Source of the DNA: Pseudomonadota bacterium
GTDB taxonomy: Bacteria > Pseudomonadota > Alphaproteobacteria > Rhizobiales > Xanthobacteraceae
Assembly (NCBI GenBank): GCA_021779635.1
Contig: JAJYAH010000500.1
Location: forward strand, 1 to 5,717
Direction: 5' to 3'
DNA: 5,717 nucleotides
Every line of letters starts with the position of its first letter. Position 1 is the first letter of the stretch. The position numbers and the translations under genes were made by a program. Below the pieces are notes generated by a model, which ran no database searches, was not told where the DNA came from, and saw nothing but the letters and a program-made list of their open reading frames with translations. This document shows positions 4,579 to 5,717 of this stretch, piece after piece.

Positions 4579-5717
4579 ATGGCCTGGCTATGGTCTGAAC
4601 GATTCCTGCGGCGTGCGCTGATCGCTGTCGCGATAGCCGGTCTGGTTCTCGGGTTTGTCGCCCTGGCGATGGGTCGCAGCGATGTGGCCGGCTGGTGCTG
4701 GATCGGCGGAACCATCCCGGTCGTCGTCGGCCTCCTCATCTCGATCGTGCGGGACTTCGCGGCCGGCCGCATGGGCGTTGACTCGATTGCGCTCGTTTCG
4801 ATGTCGGGCGCAATCGTTCTCGGTCAGGCACTGGCCGGCATCGTCATCGCTATCATGTATGCCGGGGGCAATGTGCTCGAGGACATCGCGGTTGCCCGCG
4901 CCGAGCGTGACCTCAGGTCGCTGATCGATCGTGCCCCGAGAGTTGCACACCGCCGCACCGGGTCGATCATCACGGATACGCCCATCGAGCAGGTCGAAGT
5001 CGGAGACGTTGTTCTCGTCCGCAGTGGCGAGGTGGTTCCCGTTGACGGTGTCATCACCAGCGCGGAAGCGACGATCGACGAATCGGCGTTGAGCGGCGAG
5101 CCCATTCCCGTCTCGAGGAGTGGCGGAGAATTGGCGCGCAGCGGTTCGCTGAATGCGGGCGGACCATTCGAAATCCGGACGTCTGCGACTTCAGGCGAAA
5201 GCACCTATGCCGGCATCGTAAGAATGGTGAGCGCAGCCGAGAGCGCAAAGTCTCCGTTCATCCGCATGGCGGATCGCTATGCATTGCTGCTGTTGCCGAT
5301 AGCCCTGCTGATCGCGGGAGGCGCCTGGTTTTTCTCGAACGATCCGATTCGCGCTCTGGCGGTGCTGGTTGCGGCGACGCCGTGTCCGCTCATTCTCGCC
5401 GCTCCCGTCGCCTTTATCTCGGGGGTTGCCCGGGCTGCAAAGCGCGGAATTCTCGTCAAGGGCAGCAACCCGCTTGAAGCGCTCGCCCAGGCTCATACCG
5501 TGATGTTCGACAAGACCGGCACGCTGACGGTCGGCGGCGCCCGTCTCGTGGCCGTCGAAGTTGCTCCCAACCATCAGGCGGACGATGTGCTCCGCCTGGC
5601 CGCCTCGCTGGAGCAGGCATCGCATCACGTCGTTGCCGCGGCCATCGTCCAGGCTGCAACGGCGCGGCAGCTTGAACTGAGCGCCGCGTCGCAGGTCCGC
5701 GAAACCGCGGGCGCGGG
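4579..5717 (+). CDS. P1B-type metal-transporting ATPase with TPC motif, N-terminal part, cut by window end
   Basis: The 379 complete codons cover two thirds or less of a typical enzyme. Hydrophobic segments are near residues 12-31, 39-57, 67-82, 84-100, 235-251 and 257-283, the topology of P1B heavy-metal pumps. The actuator domain lies between, with DES (167-169) and SGEP (172-175). The metal-site helix has TPCP (267-270) in place of the CPC of Cu/Zn pumps. The phosphorylation motif DKTGT is at 311-315 (D311). The usual SEHP of the nucleotide domain reads SHHV (348-351). No N-terminal HMA metal-binding domain is present. TPC pumps are placed in the P1B-5 group, for which Sinorhizobium meliloti Nia (Ni/Fe export) is known; that protein has a C-terminal hemerythrin domain, which cannot be checked here. 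The metal is therefore unassigned. An in-frame ATG at 4546 would add 11 residues (MRWRTKVGEPR) but sits at the predicted transcript start; 4579 is preferred, with only a weak ribosome binding site. A perfect FNR/FixK box suggests low-oxygen induction. Confidence 0.93.
   Translation, partial: MAWLWSERFLRRALIAVAIAGLVLGFVALAMGRSDVAGWCWIGGTIPVVVGLLISIVRDFAAGRMGVDSIALVSMSGAIVLGQALAGIVIAIMYAGGNVLEDIAVARAERDLRSLIDRAPRVAHRRTGSIITDTPIEQVEVGDVVLVRSGEVVPVDGVITSAEATIDESALSGEPIPVSRSGGELARSGSLNAGGPFEIRTSATSGESTYAGIVRMVSAAESAKSPFIRMADRYALLLLPIALLIAGGAWFFSNDPIRALAVLVAATPCPLILAAPVAFISGVARAAKRGILVKGSNPLEALAQAHTVMFDKTGTLTVGGARLVAVEVAPNHQADDVLRLAASLEQASHHVVAAAIVQAATARQLELSAASQVRETAGA

Noticed and set aside
4588..5659. 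Minus-strand open frames across the ATPase region
   Set aside because: They are antisense to clear P-type ATPase motifs (DES, TPCP, DKTGT) and have no coherent protein character.
1..5717. tRNA, rRNA, CRISPR array, insertion sequence or attachment site
   Set aside because: I saw no cloverleaf, spaced repeat array, terminal inverted repeat or transposase. The only clear direct repeat is the 14-bp tandem at 4550-4577.

Overview
The window looks like a piece of an alphaproteobacterial chromosome or large plasmid, most likely from the Hyphomicrobiales (Bradyrhizobium/Rhodopseudomonas/rhizobial type). The reasons are high GC (roughly 60% by eye), GC-rich third codon positions, FNR/FixK-type operator sequences, and a small Cys4 protein of a type I associate with this group. 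The assignment rests on pattern recognition, not on a search.

Layout from left to right. (1) 1-589 holds one small forward gene, a 70-residue putative zinc-ribbon protein (172-384), with a possible FixK-type site just upstream. A hairpin with a T-rich tail (590-628) closes this side. (2) 596-4263 is a two-gene operon read leftwards. A 642-residue protein with a PhoU/DUF47-like helical C-terminal third comes first. After 41 bp and a strong ribosome binding site comes a 565-residue pyruvate phosphate dikinase (PPDK) relative. It keeps the ATP-grasp and phosphohistidine domains but lacks the PEP/pyruvate TIM barrel. (3) 4264-4578 is a divergent control region. It contains a perfect FNR/FixK box (TTGATTTTGATCAA) facing the rightward gene, a degenerate version facing the leftward operon, and a perfect 14-bp tandem repeat just before the rightward start. 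(4) 4579 to the window end is the first 379 codons of a P1B-type metal-transporting ATPase with a TPC membrane motif and no N-terminal metal-binding domain.

How the parts may work together: the operator sites suggest a low-oxygen regulon, strongly for the ATPase and more tentatively for the other two units. The most unusual element is the operon. It pairs a PPDK-like ATP-dependent histidine kinase half, without its usual acceptor domain, with a PhoU-like protein of unknown function. A phosphotransfer or phosphate-sensing partnership is possible but remains inference.
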